Part shown: positions 19,852-30,300 of the stretch, piece after piece
Position numbering within the stretch: position 1 is the first letter of the stretch
How the letters are laid out: each line of letters opens with the position of its first letter
Notes under the pieces: generated by a model
Told to the model about the DNA's origin: nothing
Database searches by the model: none
What the model saw: the letters and a program-made list of their open reading frames with translations, nothing else
Source: Desulfotomaculum sp.
Lineage (GTDB): Bacteria > Bacillota > Desulfotomaculia > Desulfotomaculales > Desulfallaceae
DNA length: 64,000 nucleotides
Assembly: GCA_016841675.1 (NCBI GenBank)
Contig: JAENYQ010000001.1
Location: forward strand, 1-64,000
Direction of reading: 5' to 3'
Program-made: the position numbers and the translations under genes

Positions 19852-20517
19852 ATGGAAAAAAGCAGACTGATAACTTTAGATTTTGAAGGAACACTGGTCA
19901 GTTTCCAATGGAATTTAACTGAGGCTGTAGATGAAACTATAACTATTTTAGCAGAGAAAGGGGTTCCCAAAGAGAAATTTATTGATTTGAATTATGCAGC
20001 AATATATAATCTGGTTCAAGAAAAAGGTGCGGAGTGGGGGTTCCCCGATAACTACCTTGGGTCATTGCTTGATGATATTTATGAAATCTATGACCTGGAT
20101 GCAGCTTCCCGCTGGCAACCCGTTCTGGGGTTACTTGACGCGTTAAGCCAATTAAATGACTATAAGATAGCATTAGTATCAAACATCGGAAGAAAGGGTT
20201 TAGAGCAAGTACTTTCGGCATTCGGTCTACAAAATAGTTTCGGTATGATTGTGACCAGAAATGATGTCAAATTGTTAAAACCGGAAAGGGAAGGTCTACT
20301 CAAAGTTATAGATTGGGCAAAAGTTAAGCAGGAAGATACTATTCATATCGGAGACAGCCTCTCAGATCTGGAAGCCGCGAGAAATGCAGGAGTAAAAGTT
20401 GGCATTGTCCTGGGTGGTGAAAATAAACGGGAAACGCTAATTCGAGAACAGCCAGATATTGTTTTAGAACAATTAACCGAACTACCCGCGGCATTAAAAA
20501 CTATTGGTTTTTGTTAA
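19852..20517 (+). CDS. HAD-superfamily hydrolase
   Basis: 221 residues of the HAD phosphatase fold: motif I is D10-F-E12-G-T, motif II VSN, motif III lysine in LLKPE, motif IV GDSLSDLEAA. The second acidic residue of motif I is Glu instead of the usual Asp, which may change rate or substrate. A helical cap (about 20-95) suits small phosphorylated metabolites. AAGGAAGG precedes the start. Substrate unknown; single gene. Confidence 0.8.
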   Translation: MEKSRLITLDFEGTLVSFQWNLTEAVDETITILAEKGVPKEKFIDLNYAAIYNLVQEKGAEWGFPDNYLGSLLDDIYEIYDLDAASRWQPVLGLLDALSQLNDYKIALVSNIGRKGLEQVLSAFGLQNSFGMIVTRNDVKLLKPEREGLLKVIDWAKVKQEDTIHIGDSLSDLEAARNAGVKVGIVLGGENKRETLIREQPDIVLEQLTELPAALKTIGFC

Positions 20518-20663
20518 AATCGAAAACAGTTAAAATAGCTCAGGAAACAATACTGCCAATGATGGTGAGAAAGAAATCTCTGCCGTAATTGGCATTACTG
20601 TTAACTGGAGCTGTTGGGTTTGGCATTATTACAATTACTCCTTGACTGACGTTACCATAAAAG

Positions 20664-21092
20664 CTAACGGTATATTAGTACCGGACATGTGGCATGGCGG
20701 GATACTCGCCTGCTGACGCTGCCCATTATAAAACTGGCGATCTGGCTCAAACCCCGATTTCCAATCACAATCAGGTCAAATTGGTCATTTTTAGCTTTTT
20801 CGCAAATTTCGTAGGCCGGATCACCGTCGCCCAAAGCAGTTTCAATTTCCAGGTTATATTTTTGGGAAATTGATTCTTTAGCTTTGTCCAGTACCTCTTG
20901 TGCAAAAATCTGTACACTATTGATCGCCAAATCATTAGCCTGAATGTAACCATGCACCGTAGATGGTAGCGGGGCAATAACATGTAAAAGTGTGATTTTA
21001 GAGCCTAATAACGACGCCATTTCAGCCGCATGCTCCAATGTTTTGAGCGAGCTCTCCGAACCGTCAACGGGGACCAAGATTTTCTTATACAT
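20664..21092 (-). CDS. Universal stress protein A family (first copy)
   Basis: 142 residues with the UspA fold: KKILVPVDGSE at the start and the nucleotide-binding loop GNRGLSQIASFIMGSVSRRV near the end. Likely binds ATP. About 60 percent alike to the neighbour at 21289, with which it shares the same promoter-operator, so the two arose by duplication. Leftward single gene. Confidence 0.9.
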   Translation of the reverse strand: MYKKILVPVDGSESSLKTLEHAAEMASLLGSKITLLHVIAPLPSTVHGYIQANDLAINSVQIFAQEVLDKAKESISQKYNLEIETALGDGDPAYEICEKAKNDQFDLIVIGNRGLSQIASFIMGSVSRRVSRHATCPVLIYR

Positions 21093-21121
21093 GAATTCAG
21101 CTCCTTTGTATGGTTAGTTAG

Positions 21122-21156
21122 ATTATAAATTGGGGTGTTTGTGATGTCAATCACAA
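21122..21156 (-). promoter_or_regulatory. usp promoter with TTGTGA-N6-TCACAA operator (first)
   Basis: On the minus strand TTGACA (21145-21150) and TATAAT (21122-21127) are exactly 17 apart. The -35 sits inside the palindrome TTGTGATTGACATCACAA (21139-21156), of Rex or Crp/Fnr type. Overlap with -35 suggests repression, which would suit a redox repressor such as Rex. Confidence 0.65.
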
Positions 21157-21288
21157 ATTCAATTCCTTTTCTACTATATTTATGACATTTTATTCTGGTC
21201 ACATTGATTTTATTGGCTATATCCTTTGCCTTGTCTTTAAAAGCTTATCAAAGCAGAGTCCTCTAAGAAATGATTAAGGTCTTTAAGC

Positions 21289-21714
21289 TTAACGGACTAC
21301 CAATACCGGACACACGGCATGGCGGGCGACCCGTCTGCTGACACTACCCATTATGATACTGGTTATCTCATTTAGGCCCCGACTCCCAATAACAATGAGT
21401 TCAAATTGCTCTTTTTTGGCTTTACTACAAATTTCGTTAGCGGGGTCACCGTATATTAAATCGGTTTCGATATCCAAGTTATATTTTTCAGAGATTTTTT
21501 GTTTTGCATCTTCAAGCACTCCTCGTCCAAATGCCTTTACCTCATCAACTAAATTATTAACTTGAACATACCTTTGTACAGTGGAAGGCAGCGGAGCAAT
21601 AACATTAAAGAGCGTAATTTTTGAGCCAAATGCTGAGGCCAGTTCAGCCGCATAATCCAATGTTTTTAGCGAATTATCCGAGCCGTCAACAGGGACCAAA
21701 ATTTTCTTAAACAT
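21289..21714 (-). CDS. Universal stress protein A family (second copy)
   Basis: 141 residues, UspA fold with KKILVPVDGSD and GSRGLNEITSIIMGSVSRRV. Paralogue of the upstream-copied gene at 20664. An AGGAGCT site precedes the ATG. It has its own promoter with the same operator, so both respond together. Confidence 0.9.
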   Translation of the reverse strand: MFKKILVPVDGSDNSLKTLDYAAELASAFGSKITLFNVIAPLPSTVQRYVQVNNLVDEVKAFGRGVLEDAKQKISEKYNLDIETDLIYGDPANEICSKAKKEQFELIVIGSRGLNEITSIIMGSVSRRVARHAVCPVLVVR

Positions 21715-21752
21715 AAAATCAGCTCCTTTATTAGTTGATTATGTTTGGCTAA

Positions 21753-21788
21753 ATTATAAATTGGTGAAGCTTGTGATGTCAATCACAA
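21753..21788 (-). promoter_or_regulatory. usp promoter with TTGTGA-N6-TCACAA operator (second)
   Basis: On the minus strand TTGACA (21777-21782), TATAAT (21753-21758), 18 apart; the identical 18-base palindrome covers the -35 at 21771-21788. Confidence 0.65.
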
Positions 21789-21868
21789 ATAAACAATATA
21801 TATAGTAACTCTATTATTGCCATTAGTTCTATTTACTAATAGCACAAATAGGTTTATTATACATGTAA

Positions 21869-21996
21869 AGAACAGAAACCCATTTCAAAAGCTGGAGGCG
21901 CAGAATCACGGGTCTAAGGCAAAAAACGCTATAGTAGCCGGGTTGCCGTGATCAATTTATTCAATAAAACTACCTTCACGGCAAGGTGGTTTTTTA
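21869..21996 (+). promoter_or_regulatory. Probable cyclic-di-GMP-I (GEMM) riboswitch with terminator
   Basis: The leader contains GGCGCAGAATCACGG then GTCTAA and, 3', TAGCCGGGTTGCCG, close to the conserved core and end of GEMM aptamers (about 21869-21950). A terminator follows: ACTACCTT (21969-21976) pairs with AAGGTGGT (21983-21990), then TTTTT. The aptamer end TTGCCGTGA (21943-21951) is a perfect complement of TCACGGCAA (21976-21984) in the terminator, a classical switch. The controlled gene is itself a cyclic-di-GMP protein. Confidence 0.7.
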
Positions 21997-22049
21997 TTTC
22001 TTAGTTTCCCCTTAACCATGTGCTCCTGCCGCTTTAAAAGGTGACTACA

Positions 22050-23687
22050 TTGAAGGAATTACAGTTTGAAATAGAATTAAAAAAAAGGCTGCAATATGAG
22101 TCGATAGTGAGGCAAATCTCCTCCCGTTTTGTCCGCGTTGATAACCTTGACTTGGCCATCAATGAATCCCTTGCCGATATGGGATTACTTTGTCAAGCTA
22201 TCCGCGCCTATTTATTTCTTTTGCGCAGTAACGGTACGCTAATGGATAATACCCACGAGTGGTGTACCCGAGGCGTATCAGCTCAAATTCAGCATCTACA
22301 GGGGCTAGCGGTGGATACATTCCCCTGGTGGATGGAGAAGCTTAATCACGGTAAAGCAATTAATGTCAATGATGTTTCTATTCAAGTACCTGCTATTGCA
22401 TCAAAAGAAAAAGCATTCCTTAAAGAACAACATATTAAATCAAAATTAGTACTGCCGGTGATGGTTAAGGGTAAGCTCGCCGGTTTTGTTGGCTTTGACC
22501 GGGTAGAACAAGCCGAAACCTGGAGCGCAGACAACCTGTCTCTTTTAAAAGTTGCGGTGGAAATTATCGGTGGGGCTCTGGAACGGCAAAGAATTACAGA
22601 TGAACTGCGGGAATCAGAGTTCAGGTACCGGAATTTTTATGAGTACAAAGGAAATGCAATGGTAATTATTGATTCCCTGACCGGTGTTTTTAATCAAAAT
22701 TATTTTAAACAGATGATGCAAAATTATAATCAAGACGCCAAAAACAGTAAGGTAGCCCTTGTGGTGTGCGATGTTGACGGCCTTAAACTGATGAACAAAA
22801 TTTTGGGTCATAACATGGGTGACGCATTATTATTTGTGGCAGCCCGGATATTAAAAGAAGCATTTCAGTCCGAAGGTATTGTAGCGCGTATCGGCGGAGA
22901 CAAATTTGGAATTCTAATTCCCGGCGGGGAGGATAACATGCTATATAAGGCCTGCGCCAGTGCCAAGCGGGCTTTGACCAAGCACAATACGGCCAACCCC
23001 AGGCTTTATTTTAACATGTCCGTGGGCTTTGCTTTTAAGATCGATAACAGTAAAACCATGGACGAGCTTTATAAAGAAGCGGATAACAACATGTACCGGG
23101 AAAAACTACTGCATATCCAAAGCAATCGGGGGGCATTGGCTCAAACCTTTAGAACAGCGCCCGAAACAAGAGATTTTATAGCTTGCGATCATGCCGATCG
23201 CATCCAGCACCTAATGATAGGATTCCTGAAGACCATAGATTCTACTGTCTATGACCGGACCAACTTAACTCTTTTAGCCAATTTCCATGATATTGGTAAA
23301 ATTGACGTGCCGAAGCAGATCTTATTAAAACCCGGGCCGCTCACCGATGAGGAACGAAATATAATGCAAAGGCACTGCGAAATAGGTTACCGTATTGCCA
23401 TGTCCTCACCCGAACTCGCCTCAATTGCCGATTGGATACTTAAACATCATGAATGGTGGAACGGCAAAGGTTATCCACTTGGTATAAAAGGCGATGAAAT
23501 ACCAACAGCGTGCCGGGTGCTGGCCATAGCCGATGCATATGACGCCATGACCAGTAAACGTCCCTATCGGCAAATTATGTCCCGGGATGAAGCGATAAAC
23601 GAAATTAAAAAATGCGCCGGGACCCAGTTTGACCCGGCTCTGGCGCAGCGGTTTATAAAGTTTTTAAACACCCGGGATAGCATTTAA
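22050..23687 (+). CDS. GAF / degenerate GGDEF / HD-GYP protein
   Basis: About 545 residues. Order: GAF-type sensor (about 15-180), GGDEF-like domain (about 205-360) whose signature is GGDKF, so cyclase activity is doubtful, and an HD-GYP domain (about 365-545) with HDIGK, HHEWWNGKGYP and ADAYDAMTSKRPY intact. The expected job is hydrolysis of cyclic-di-GMP, with the GGDEF part perhaps binding GTP. TTG at 22050 fits the AAAAGGTGA site best; GTG at 22041 is possible. Preceded by a probable cyclic-di-GMP riboswitch. Confidence 0.85.
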   Translation: MKELQFEIELKKRLQYESIVRQISSRFVRVDNLDLAINESLADMGLLCQAIRAYLFLLRSNGTLMDNTHEWCTRGVSAQIQHLQGLAVDTFPWWMEKLNHGKAINVNDVSIQVPAIASKEKAFLKEQHIKSKLVLPVMVKGKLAGFVGFDRVEQAETWSADNLSLLKVAVEIIGGALERQRITDELRESEFRYRNFYEYKGNAMVIIDSLTGVFNQNYFKQMMQNYNQDAKNSKVALVVCDVDGLKLMNKILGHNMGDALLFVAARILKEAFQSEGIVARIGGDKFGILIPGGEDNMLYKACASAKRALTKHNTANPRLYFNMSVGFAFKIDNSKTMDELYKEADNNMYREKLLHIQSNRGALAQTFRTAPETRDFIACDHADRIQHLMIGFLKTIDSTVYDRTNLTLLANFHDIGKIDVPKQILLKPGPLTDEERNIMQRHCEIGYRIAMSSPELASIADWILKHHEWWNGKGYPLGIKGDEIPTACRVLAIADAYDAMTSKRPYRQIMSRDEAINEIKKCAGTQFDPALAQRFIKFLNTRDSI

Positions 23688-23756
23688 AATTGGTTAATTT
23701 TAAACTATTTAAATTTGGAGATGATAGGTTATAAAACAAAAAGGGGGAATATAAAA

Positions 23757-24260
23757 ATGACCGGAAAAACCAAAGACAACCTAATGGCATCTTTTGCGGG
23801 AGAATCTCAGGCCAACCGAAAGTACTTGGCCTTTGCTAAGAAAGCGGAAAAAGAAGGTAAAACACAGGTTGCCCGACTCTTCCTCGCAATAGCGGAGGCC
23901 GAAACAATCCACGCCTTAAAACACCTGGAAACAGCAGGTAAAGTGGCTTCGACCAGTGAAAACATCAAGGCGGCCATTGAAGGCGAAATTTATGAATATA
24001 GCCAGATGTACCCCGGTTTTATTGCCGTGGCTAAAGAAGAAGGAAACAAATCAGCCGCACGCAGTTTCGAGCTGGCCAACGAAGCTGAAAAAGCCCACGC
24101 TGAACTTTATAAAAAAGCCCAAAAGGACTTGGAAACAGGTAACGACATGCAAGCTGAATCATTCCACCTGTGCCCGGTTTGCGGTTACGTTGCGATTAAT
24201 GAGGCTCCGGAACGCTGCCCCATATGTAATGCCAAGGGCACGTCATTTCAGAAATACTAA
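23757..24260 (+). CDS. rbr: Rubrerythrin
   Basis: 167 residues: a ferritin-like diiron domain (about 1-130, with ESQANRKY, EAETIHA and EAEKAHAELY) and a C-terminal rubredoxin-like knuckle pair (CPVCGY and CPICNA). Reduces hydrogen peroxide in anaerobes. Start at 23757 follows GGGGGA; the upstream ATG at 23715 lacks a site. Followed by a terminator at 24343. Confidence 0.93.
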   Translation: MTGKTKDNLMASFAGESQANRKYLAFAKKAEKEGKTQVARLFLAIAEAETIHALKHLETAGKVASTSENIKAAIEGEIYEYSQMYPGFIAVAKEEGNKSAARSFELANEAEKAHAELYKKAQKDLETGNDMQAESFHLCPVCGYVAINEAPERCPICNAKGTSFQKY

Positions 24261-24342
24261 AATGGTTAGCCGCCTTAACGGTTGGGGGCATGATTTATTG
24301 ACGACTGGGGCGAAATAGATTTAAATTTAAAACAGCAGCATT

Positions 24343-24366
24343 AGCCTCTTACGGGGCTTTTTTTAT
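24343..24366 (+). terminator. Terminator after rubrerythrin
   Basis: AGCCTC (24343-24348) pairs with GGGGCT (24353-24358) over a TTAC loop, followed by a long T run. Confidence 0.7.
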
Positions 24367-24580
24367 TTTTCATTACCAACACCAATGCTACCAAACGCGG
24401 GCACTATTCTAAGGATAAAAATTTATTCTCAAATATGATTGTCATCTAAACGAAGTGAAGAATCCAGCTCCTTTGCTATATTCAGGATGACAGGTTCGTT
24501 AACGCTCTACAACAGTTTAGATAAAGTAAAATTGGCTAGTTGGTAAATGCTTAAAAATACAACTTTACTTTAATTAATTT
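24367..24580. repeat. Intergenic region with one decayed palindromic repeat
   Basis: At about 24440-24500 lies GAAGTGAAGAATCC plus an inverse with AGGATGACAGGTT, a worn copy of the repeat at 5.7 kb. Otherwise AT-rich and without genes. Confidence 0.5.
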
Positions 24581-24584
24581 AGAG

Positions 24585-24607
24585 CATATTATAATATTCA
24601 ATTGAAT
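24585..24607 (+). promoter_or_regulatory. cadC promoter/operator palindrome
   Basis: ATTCAATTGAAT (24596-24607) is a perfect palindrome directly after a TATAAT-like -10, resembling ArsR/SmtB-family operators rich in TTCAA/TTGAA. It likely serves CadC autorepression. Confidence 0.5.
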
Positions 24608-24650
24608 GTTTTAATGTATATATCTAGCAGGATATTTCGGGAGGCATACT

Positions 24651-25031
24651 ATGGTTACAGGTCACAACGAGTACACATGTGAGTGTTTTTGTTTCGATGT
24701 TGAAAAAGTCAATCGGATTAAAAAAAATGTAACCGCCGCCGAAGGAATGGCCAAATTTTTTAAAGCTCTGGGCGACGAAACCAGGATTAAAATTATCTAT
24801 TCGCTATCCCAAGAGGAGCTTTGTGTTTGCGACGTGGCCCAAATTATTGGGACCAGTGTGGCAGCGGTTTCTCATCATCTGCGGCTGCTGAAAAACATGG
24901 GTCTGGCTAAAAGTAGGAAACAAGGCAAAATGGTTTTTTATTCCTTAGCAGACCCATGCATTAAAGTAATCATCAATACAGCTCTTGAGCACCAAGACAG
25001 CGGTCACGCTGGTTATACTTTGTCTAGATAG
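24651..25031 (+). CDS. cadC: ArsR-family metal-responsive repressor (CadC-like)
   Basis: 126 residues with a winged helix (about 30-115). Cysteines in the N-terminal TCECFC and in the helix ELCVCD match the CadC thiolate site that binds Cd, Pb or Zn and releases DNA. It sits just ahead of the efflux ATPase. GGGAGG precedes the ATG. Confidence 0.9.
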   Translation: MVTGHNEYTCECFCFDVEKVNRIKKNVTAAEGMAKFFKALGDETRIKIIYSLSQEELCVCDVAQIIGTSVAAVSHHLRLLKNMGLAKSRKQGKMVFYSLADPCIKVIINTALEHQDSGHAGYTLSR

Positions 25032-25136
25032 TGCGGCTGCTGAAAAATTGGCTCGAGTTGTTGGGTAAGCGATGTCTCGCAGTGGGAATTGTCATCGAGA
25101 TCTGGGAGGACAAAATAACAGCGGAGGTCTGGGAAA

Positions 25137-27347
25137 ATGACAGAATGCACAGGACAGAATTGCGAATGCTCCTGCAGCAGTTCGGGCAACCAAACCGAGT
25201 TTAAAAAACCTGCCGCTGGGGAGCAGGCCAAAGGGCGGTTGGACGTTTTCAGGCTTGAAGATCTGGATTGCGCTGACTGCGCCGCCAAACTGGAAGCAAG
25301 GCTGGCTGGTCTGCCCGGTGTAAATAGCGTCAGCATTAATTTTGGGGCCGCCAAAATGAACGTATTGCATAGCACCGGGGCAGATAAAATTATCAACGCG
25401 GTCAGGGAAGCAGGCTACCGGGCCAGGTTGGACGGCCGCGAAGTCCCGCAGGAAAATAAACCAGCTTGGCAAAATGGAAAAATAATGTCCACGGTATTAT
25501 CCGGGCTATTCCTACTGGCCGGTTTTGCAATCTGGCTGGCCGGTCGTGATGAAAACATAGCCAATGTGTTGTTTATGTTGGCCATCGTTACCGGTGGTTT
25601 TTACGTGGTTAGAAATGCCTATAATTCTGTTAAGGTGCTCAGTTTGGATATGAATGTGCTGATGAGTACCGCCATCGTCGGCGCCATTGCCATTGGCGAA
25701 TTTACCGAAGGGGCAACGGCGATGTTTCTTTTCTCACTGGGCAACACCCTGCAGGCTTACAGTATGGAAAAAAGCAGGAACTCGATCCGGGGACTAATGG
25801 AATTATCACCACCCCAAGCCCTGGTAAAGAGAGGGTCAGCCGAGATGACGCTGCCGGTAGAGGAAATCCGGGCCGGAGACCTGATCATTGTAAAACCGGG
25901 CGAACGAATTGCCATGGACGGCCAAGTACTGCATGGCACATCCAGGGTTAACCAGGCACCCATCACTGGGGAATCCATGCCGGTATTTAAAAGCCCGGGC
26001 ACCGAGGTTTTTGCCGGTACCCTAAACGAGGACGGGGCACTGGAAATAGAAGTCACGCGGTTGGTTCGGGATACCACTCTGGCCCGGATCGTGGAAATGG
26101 TGGAGGAAGCTCAGGCGCAGCGTGCCCCATCACAACAGTTCGTGGACACCTTTGCCCGTTATTATACACCCGCGGTAATTGCGGCGGCTGTGGCTGTAGC
26201 AGCGCTGCCCTCGCTGTTCTGGGACCTGCCTTTTATAGAATGGTTTGAACGGGCTCTGATACTGCTGGTCATTGCCTGCCCCTGCGCCCTGGTTATTTCC
26301 ACCCCGGTCGCCATTGTTTCGGCCATCGGCAGCGCCGCGCGGCGGGGAGTGTTGATAAAAGGCGGTTTGTTTTTGGAACAAGCGGGCACTGTGCAGGCGA
26401 TAGCCTTTGATAAAACCGGCACCCTGACCGAAGGCCGGCCCGAGGTAACGGATATAGTCCCTGCTGCCGGCTTTACCAGCCAAGAGGTGCTGCAAATTGC
26501 GGCGGCAGTGGAAAGTCGCTCCCAGCACCCTCTGGGCCGGGCCGTAGTCCGACACGCCGCAACTATGGGGCATCAGCTGCCGCCAGGCTCTAACCTGCAG
26601 GCTATCCCCGGCGAAGGGGCCAGGGCCGAAATAGAAGGGCAAATTTATTATATTGGTAATGCCGGCTTCTTCATCAACCAGGGGCTGCCGGTTGGCGAAA
26701 CCGAGCACATATTGTCCCGTTTGCAGCAGGAAGGGAAAACCACCATGCTGGTGGGCTCGACAGCAGGGATTATGGGTGTGATTGCGGCCGCCGACCGGGT
26801 GCGCCCCGGCAGCCAAAATGCTTTGCAGGGCTTGAAAAAGGCGGGTATTAGAAACACCATCATGTTAACCGGTGATAATATAAATACTGCCCGGGCCATT
26901 GCCGGGCGCGTGGGTATCGATGAATTTAAGGCCGGCCTGCTGCCCGGGGACAAAATGAACATAATTAGGGAACTCCAGGCGAAATACGGTAAAGTAGCTA
27001 TGGTTGGTGACGGGATTAACGACGCCCCCGCCCTGGCGGCTGCCGATATCGGCATCGCGATGGGTAAAGTGGGCACTGATACCGCCCTGGAAACAGCCGA
27101 TATAGCCCTGATGTCCGATGACCTGTCCAAGCTGCCCTACGCTATCAAACTGAGCCGTCAGGCCGTGCGGATAATTAAGCAAAACATTGCTTTTGCTCTG
27201 CTGATTAAACTGGTGTTCATCCTGGGCACCTTCTGGGGGATTACCAACCTGTGGCTGGCCGTATTCGCCGACACCGGCGCCTCGCTGCTGGTCATTGCCA
27301 ACGGCATGCGACTGATCGCTGTCAAAGACAGTCCGGCCAGTGGATAA
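25137..27347 (+). CDS. cadA: Cd/Zn/Pb-translocating P1B-type ATPase
   Basis: 736 residues. Cysteine-rich N-terminus (CECSC), then a heavy-metal-associated domain with DCADC near residue 43, membrane helices, actuator loop TGES, the CPC metal motif in transmembrane 6, phosphorylation site DKTGTLTEG, and GDGINDAPAL. Exports soft metals. GGAGGTCTGGGAAA precedes the ATG. About 105 bases separate it from cadC, probably one operon. It ends 6 bases before the convergent sbcC. Confidence 0.93.
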   Translation: MTECTGQNCECSCSSSGNQTEFKKPAAGEQAKGRLDVFRLEDLDCADCAAKLEARLAGLPGVNSVSINFGAAKMNVLHSTGADKIINAVREAGYRARLDGREVPQENKPAWQNGKIMSTVLSGLFLLAGFAIWLAGRDENIANVLFMLAIVTGGFYVVRNAYNSVKVLSLDMNVLMSTAIVGAIAIGEFTEGATAMFLFSLGNTLQAYSMEKSRNSIRGLMELSPPQALVKRGSAEMTLPVEEIRAGDLIIVKPGERIAMDGQVLHGTSRVNQAPITGESMPVFKSPGTEVFAGTLNEDGALEIEVTRLVRDTTLARIVEMVEEAQAQRAPSQQFVDTFARYYTPAVIAAAVAVAALPSLFWDLPFIEWFERALILLVIACPCALVISTPVAIVSAIGSAARRGVLIKGGLFLEQAGTVQAIAFDKTGTLTEGRPEVTDIVPAAGFTSQEVLQIAAAVESRSQHPLGRAVVRHAATMGHQLPPGSNLQAIPGEGARAEIEGQIYYIGNAGFFINQGLPVGETEHILSRLQQEGKTTMLVGSTAGIMGVIAAADRVRPGSQNALQGLKKAGIRNTIMLTGDNINTARAIAGRVGIDEFKAGLLPGDKMNIIRELQAKYGKVAMVGDGINDAPALAAADIGIAMGKVGTDTALETADIALMSDDLSKLPYAIKLSRQAVRIIKQNIAFALLIKLVFILGTFWGITNLWLAVFADTGASLLVIANGMRLIAVKDSPASG

Positions 27348-27353
27348 TCTCCT

Positions 27354-30300
27354 TTATGACAACCTAAAACAGGCGGTGCTGCCTTTTTCTGCCGGCTGCA
27401 CCTCTAACCGGGCATCGATGCGTTCCTTAAGTTCGGGGACATGCGAAATAATCCCTACCAGGCGGCCGCCCTTTTGCAGATCTATTAGCGCACGCAAGGC
27501 GAAATCCAACGCTTCCGGGTCCAGGGTGCCAAACCCTTCGTCAACAAATATTGTGTCCAGGTGAATACCCCCGGCGTATGATTGTACAACGTCAGCCAAC
27601 CCCAGAGCCAGGGACAGGGAAGCCAGGAAAGTCTCACCCCCTGACAAGGTGGCGACACCACGGGCCACACCGGTATAGGTGTCAAATACCTCCAGTTCCA
27701 GCCCCCCGGCGGCGTTGCTGCGGGCCCGGTCCATGGTCCGCTGCAGATGGTAACGGCCGCGGCTCATCAGCTTCAACCGCCCGGTGGCGGCAACCGCAAC
27801 ATCATCCAGCAGGGCCCCCAGCACAAAACGCTGAAATGTCAGCCCATACCTATTCTTTCCCATCGCCACTTCAGCCAGACGACCCAGCAAAGCATACCGT
27901 TTTTCCGTTTCGGTCAGTTGGCTGGCCAGTTTGCGCAGTTCCAGCAGCCAGCCCTCTTCTTGCTTAACCTGCTTTAATAGTCCTTCCTGTTCCCGCAGCA
28001 CCTGGTCCCGCGCTGCTTCAACAGCGGCCAAGGCTGCCGCCAGCCCATCCATATCCGGGTCGGCCAGCCCATCGGCTGCCCGGGCGGCCCTCTGCAAGCG
28101 ATCCTTGGCCGCGCTCAGGTCTTCATCGTACTGTTTAATTACGCTTTCCAGCAGTTTAATTTCATTGGGCTTTCTCCTGGCAGCTCGGTAATCCTGCAAA
28201 CTGCCAAAGCCGGCTTCATGTAAGCGCCTGCCAAAAGATTCTTTTTCCTGCGCAAAATATTTATCCGCATCCTGCTTTCTTTCCAGTGCCGCCTTGGTTT
28301 CAGCCTGGGCCGCGGCCGCCAATCGGGCTGCCGCTTCGGCTTCTGTAGAGGCTTTTTCCCACGCCTTTTCCAGTTGTTCCTTGTGCCGCCGGGTTGCCTG
28401 TTGAGCTTCCCGTAACGCGCCGGGGTCCCTGAGTTCCCGGGGAACAGCCGCCTCCCGCTCGGCAAGAGTTGCCCTGGCAGACCCAAGTGCCACTTGGGCT
28501 TGCTGCAAAGCAAGGGTCGCCTGTTCCAGCTGTTCCACAGCAACCTTTTCATCAGCCTTAAGTATATCCAACTCCCGGTCCAGTGCGACCAGGTGTTCCG
28601 CCGCCTGGATGGCCAGTTCCCATGATGCCCGGGCTTTTTGCGCTTCAGATTGCAAAACTTCGCCAGGTGCCCTGGACTTGTCGCCTAATTCTTTATCCAG
28701 GTCGACAATTTTACCGCTCAGTTGTAATCTTTTATTCTCCACTTGATTTAACTGCTTAAGGACCTGATCGCGATCGACTTCAAGATTGTTTAAAGATTTT
28801 TGTCTGTTCTTAATCTGCTCCTCAGAAGGCAGCTTAACATCACTGTGTGCGGGAGCGGGGTGCACTGCCGAACCGCACACCGGGCAGGGCTGGCCATTAG
28901 TAAGCCCGCCGGCCAAAATAGCTGCCTGCCCCCTGTGCCAGGCATCCTGCAGCAGCGTTATTTCGCTTTTGGCCCGCTGGTACTGTTGTTCTGCCTTTTG
29001 GTAAGCATTCCGGCAGTGCTGGTATTCTTTTTCCACCTGGACTAGTTCCAACCGCAGTGATTCCAGGATCTGTCTTTTTTTACTGGCCCGTTCGGCCTCG
29101 CTGCAGGCTACCTCCAGCATCTCCAGCCGAATAGCCAACCCCGCCGCCGTTTCCCGAGCCTTTCTTTTTTCGTCAATCGAATTATTGACCTGATCTAGTG
29201 ATTGATATAGTTTATTGTGGCGGGCTTCAAGAACCGATAGATTTTTTTCAGCCTCGCCAACGGCCAAGCGAGCCTGCTCCATGGCGCCTACCTTGTTCCC
29301 CAGCTCATCCAACCTGGTCAACTCCAGCCGTACAGCCTCCCGCTCCGGGTCTCTTTTCTTTTCGGCTTCCCGCACCCGGTCCCGGCTTTCCTTGGTGGCA
29401 GTCGCCTGCTCCTGGGCCTGGGTTTTTAGCAGATAATTCTTTTGTGCCCGCTGAACGTCGCTGTGACGGGTGGCCAGAGAATTCTCGGCCGCTACAATAT
29501 TTAAAGCCAGCCGCGCACCAGTCAAAGCCAGCCTTTTTTCCTCTATCCCGGCGGCTTTTGTTTCCAGATCCAATAATACTTTAGCCGCGCTCTTTTGTTC
29601 AACAAGGACCGCCTGGATCCGATGTCCTTGGGCATAGCGGTCCCTGGCCTCTTGCACCGCGCCGGTCGCGGTAATAATCAATCCCGCCAGCTCATCCAAG
29701 CGCTTTTTGTGCTGCTCATTACGTTCTTCAAGATCACCATGCGCCGGCGCTTTGGATTCCTGCAGCAACCAGCTTTTACGCCTGGTCAACTCCTCAATCT
29801 GCTCTCTTAAATCCTTAGCCGCATCCTTTAAAAATATTTCAATACGATGGTACAGCTCGGTATGAAAAAGTGTTTCCAGGATTTGCTGCCGCTCGGTGGA
29901 GCTTGCCGTCAACAACTGGCGAAATTCGCCCTGAGGCAGCATAACTACTTGGCGAAATTGTTCGCTTCTAAACCCCAGCAGATTCTCCACCGCCTCGGTG
30001 ACCTTGCTTGTCCCGGTGGCCAATACCGCGCCTTCTTCATCTGGTTCTACCACTCCAGTGCGTTTCCACAGTGTGGCATTACCCTGCATCACAGTGGTTC
30101 CCGCACCTCTTTTTTTGGGCCGTTCCTGCTCGGGGTTACGCCGGACCCGGTAAAGCTCCATCCCCACGGCAAAGTCAAACTCCACCTCAGTAGCCACCGT
30201 CAAATCTGCATGGTCGCTGCGCATCTGCCGGCCGTCTCGCCGGGCGCCGCTGGTGTCCCCGTAAAGGGCAAAACACATGGCGTCAAGAATAGCTGTTTTT

